Shown here piece by piece: positions 7,460-8,472 of a DNA stretch of 8,472 nt. Under the pieces are notes generated by a model. That model saw only the letters and a list, made by a program, of their open reading frames with translations. It was not told where the DNA came from and ran no database searches. Source of the DNA: an uncultured Acetatifactor sp. (GTDB taxonomy: Bacteria > Bacillota > Clostridia > Lachnospirales > Lachnospiraceae); the NCBI GenBank assembly GCA_934394665.1, contig CAKRRS010000098.1:1-8472 (forward strand). The letters run 5' to 3'. Within the stretch, counting starts at the first letter, position 1; each line of letters begins with the position of its first letter. The position numbers and the translations under genes are program-made.

Positions 7460-7501
7460 TTATTGTGAAACATAAAAGACATTCGGGAAGGAGGAGTCGA
7501 T

Positions 7502-7777
7502 ATGCGTATTGAAGCGTATACACAGGTACAGCAGCTGTATCAGTCACAGAAGGTCAGCAGGACACAGAAGACTCAGGCAGCATCACACACGGACAGACTG
7601 CAGATCAGCAGCCAGGGAAAAGATTTCCAGACCGCTAAGGCAGCAGTGGCAGCAGCACCTGATATCAGGGAAGAGTTAACGGCTCCCATTAAGGCAAGAA
7701 TCCAGAACGGTACTTACAGTGTGGATACTGCAAGCTTTGCAGAGAAGCTGCTTCAAAAACAGGAAGAAATGAGGTAG
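7502..7777 (+). CDS. flgM: Anti-sigma-28 factor FlgM
   Basis: Small cytoplasmic protein, 91 residues, that binds and holds sigma-28 (SigD/FliA) until the flagellar basal body and hook are complete. The length is typical. The N-terminal half is polar and low in structure (VQQLYQSQKVSRTQKTQAAS), as expected for an intrinsically disordered FlgM. DRLQISSQGKDFQTAKAAVA and PDIREELTAPIKARIQNGTY followed by SVDTASFAEKLL (about 54-84) match the conserved C-terminal sigma-binding region, including the PDIRE and I-x-x-G-x-Y-x-V motifs. ATG 7502 has a strong AAGGAGGAG (7488-7496) in front. It is followed by flgN and flgK, the B. subtilis order, though no comF-type gene or yvyF lies upstream. The sigma-28 promoter means the gene feeds back on its own sigma factor. 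Confidence 0.93.
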   Translation: MRIEAYTQVQQLYQSQKVSRTQKTQAASHTDRLQISSQGKDFQTAKAAVAAAPDIREELTAPIKARIQNGTYSVDTASFAEKLLQKQEEMR

Positions 7778-7784
7778 TTCCTTG
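7771..7784 (+). promoter_or_regulatory. Ribosome binding site inside flgM supporting a TTG start for flgN
   Basis: GAGG (7771-7774) in the last codons of flgM lies 7 nt before TTG 7782. The alternative ATG at 7794 is 19 nt away and has nothing resembling a binding site nearer. A short site and TTG start placed just after the flgM stop suggest coupled, moderate translation of flgN. Confidence 0.6.
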
Positions 7785-8300
7785 GCTAGTTTAATGGAGA
7801 ACCTGATAGAGGTACTGGACAGAGAGAGTACGGAGTACGAAGCTCTGTTACAGTTATCACAACGGAAGACACCGATCATTGCAAGCGGTGATCTTACCGA
7901 ATTACAAAAGATCACGGACGAGGAGCAGGAGCTGGTCAGCAGAATCCACAATCTGGACAAACAGAGAGCGGAAGTCACTGCGGACATAGCCGATGTATTG
8001 AACAGGGATGTTAATGATTTGAAGTTGCCCAATCTGATCACGATGTTGGCCTCACGTCCTGCGGAACAGCAGGCGCTGGCGGATTCCCATGACAGATTGC
8101 AGGCAGCGGTCCGGGGACTGAAGCGCATCAACGAGCAGAACAATGAGCTGCTGAACAGCGCACTGGAAATGGTGGAGTTCGAGATGAATCTCCTCCAGGC
8201 AGCAAAAGCCGCCCCCGAGACAGGCAATTATAATCGTGGAGCCTACAATGCAGGCGAGACCATCGGTGTAGCAGACCATGGATTTGACGCGAAGCAGTAG
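7782..8300 (+). CDS. flgN: Flagellar chaperone FlgN
   Basis: Cytoplasmic export chaperone, 172 residues, that in known systems keeps the hook-filament junction proteins FlgK and FlgL soluble and delivers them to the flagellar export apparatus. Sequence conservation in this family is low. The call rests on size, helical heptad-like content, position between flgM and flgK, and the pattern LIEVLDRESTEYEALLQLSQ near the N-terminus followed by LTELQKITDEEQELVSRIHN, typical of FlgN. Long amphipathic helices run from about 5 to 60 and 92 to 142. The C-terminal 30 residues (GNYNRGAYNAG onwards) are Gly/Asn-rich and probably flexible, where client binding is expected in this family. TTG 7782 is preferred on the ribosome binding site; ATG 7794 would shorten the protein by 4 residues. 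It starts 4 bases after the flgM stop. Confidence 0.88.
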   Translation: MASLMENLIEVLDRESTEYEALLQLSQRKTPIIASGDLTELQKITDEEQELVSRIHNLDKQRAEVTADIADVLNRDVNDLKLPNLITMLASRPAEQQALADSHDRLQAAVRGLKRINEQNNELLNSALEMVEFEMNLLQAAKAAPETGNYNRGAYNAGETIGVADHGFDAKQ

Positions 8301-8329
8301 GACCAAATCCGATACAGAGGTGAGAGTTC

Positions 8330-8472
8330 ATGCCATTAATGGGTAGTTTATATATAGGGTCGTCCGGATTACAGACAAGTCAGAATGCGCTGAACACCAC
8401 AGCGCATAATCTTTCTAATGTGGACACCACAGGCTATACCAGACAACAGGTACAGCAATCTAACAGAGCTTA
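8330..8472 (+). CDS. flgK: Flagellar hook-associated protein 1, FlgK (3' end missing)
   Basis: Extracellular structural protein that forms the first junction layer between hook and filament; client of FlgN. Only the first 47 residues are in the window. MPLMGSLYIGSSGLQTSQNA followed by LNTTAHNLSNVDTTGYTRQQ is the conserved N-terminal rod/hook-type helix of FlgK, with the SNV-x-T-x-GYTRQ signature. AGAGGTGAG (8316-8324) gives good spacing to ATG 8330. A second in-frame ATG at 8339 (residue 4) is possible but would place the site further away. The gap from flgN is 29 bases with no terminator, so it belongs to the same transcript. No signal peptide is expected, since export is through the flagellar type III apparatus. 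Confidence 0.94.
   Translation, partial: MPLMGSLYIGSSGLQTSQNALNTTAHNLSNVDTTGYTRQQVQQSNRA

Noticed and set aside
1..8472. CRISPR array, insertion sequence, phage or toxin-antitoxin genes
   Set aside because: No spaced direct repeats, transposase-like proteins, terminal inverted repeats or unexplained small gene pairs were seen; coding is almost fully explained by transport and motility genes.

Overview
The window looks like chromosomal DNA from a motile, flagellated Firmicute, most likely a Clostridia/Lachnospiraceae-type gut anaerobe. This rests on family resemblance of the proteins, strong AGGAGG-type ribosome binding sites, TTG starts, T-tailed terminators and the Bacillus/Clostridium order flgM-flgN-flgK; no species can be named. 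All genes read on the + strand and coding is almost continuous. No gap exceeds 300 bases: the two largest are about 130 bases and hold a terminator, and a terminator plus a promoter, respectively.

Bases 1-4393 are a CUT2-type (ribose/galactofuranose class) sugar ABC importer. It comprises the C-terminal two thirds of a substrate-binding protein (YtfQ-like, cut by the window edge), a double ATPase (YtfR-like) and two membrane permeases (YtfT-like and YjfF-like). A hairpin with a short T tail separates the binding protein from the ATPase, probably so that the binding protein is made in excess. The last three genes are tightly coupled, by an 11-bp overlap and then a 1-bp gap. The set ends at a hairpin terminator.

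Bases 4523-7367 hold a methyl-accepting chemotaxis protein with a small extracellular Cache-like sensor, followed by a second sugar-binding protein of the YtfQ type. The second one has a lipoprotein signal and no permease of its own. It is closer to E. coli YtfQ in several motifs than the first and uses less biased codons. The arrangement suggests sugar uptake linked to sugar chemotaxis: the importer takes the sugar in, while the second binding protein either feeds the same importer or presents the sugar to the receptor. That link is inference. A strong terminator closes this section.

Bases 7433-8472 begin a flagellar late operon: a near-consensus sigma-28 (SigD/FliA) promoter, then flgM (anti-sigma-28), flgN (hook-filament junction chaperone) and the start of flgK (hook-associated protein 1), which runs off the window.

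I see no mobile element, CRISPR array, tRNA or rRNA, and no clearly undescribed system. The most interesting points are the two divergent binding proteins around one importer, the receptor placed between them, and the sigma-28 promoter in front of its own anti-sigma gene.
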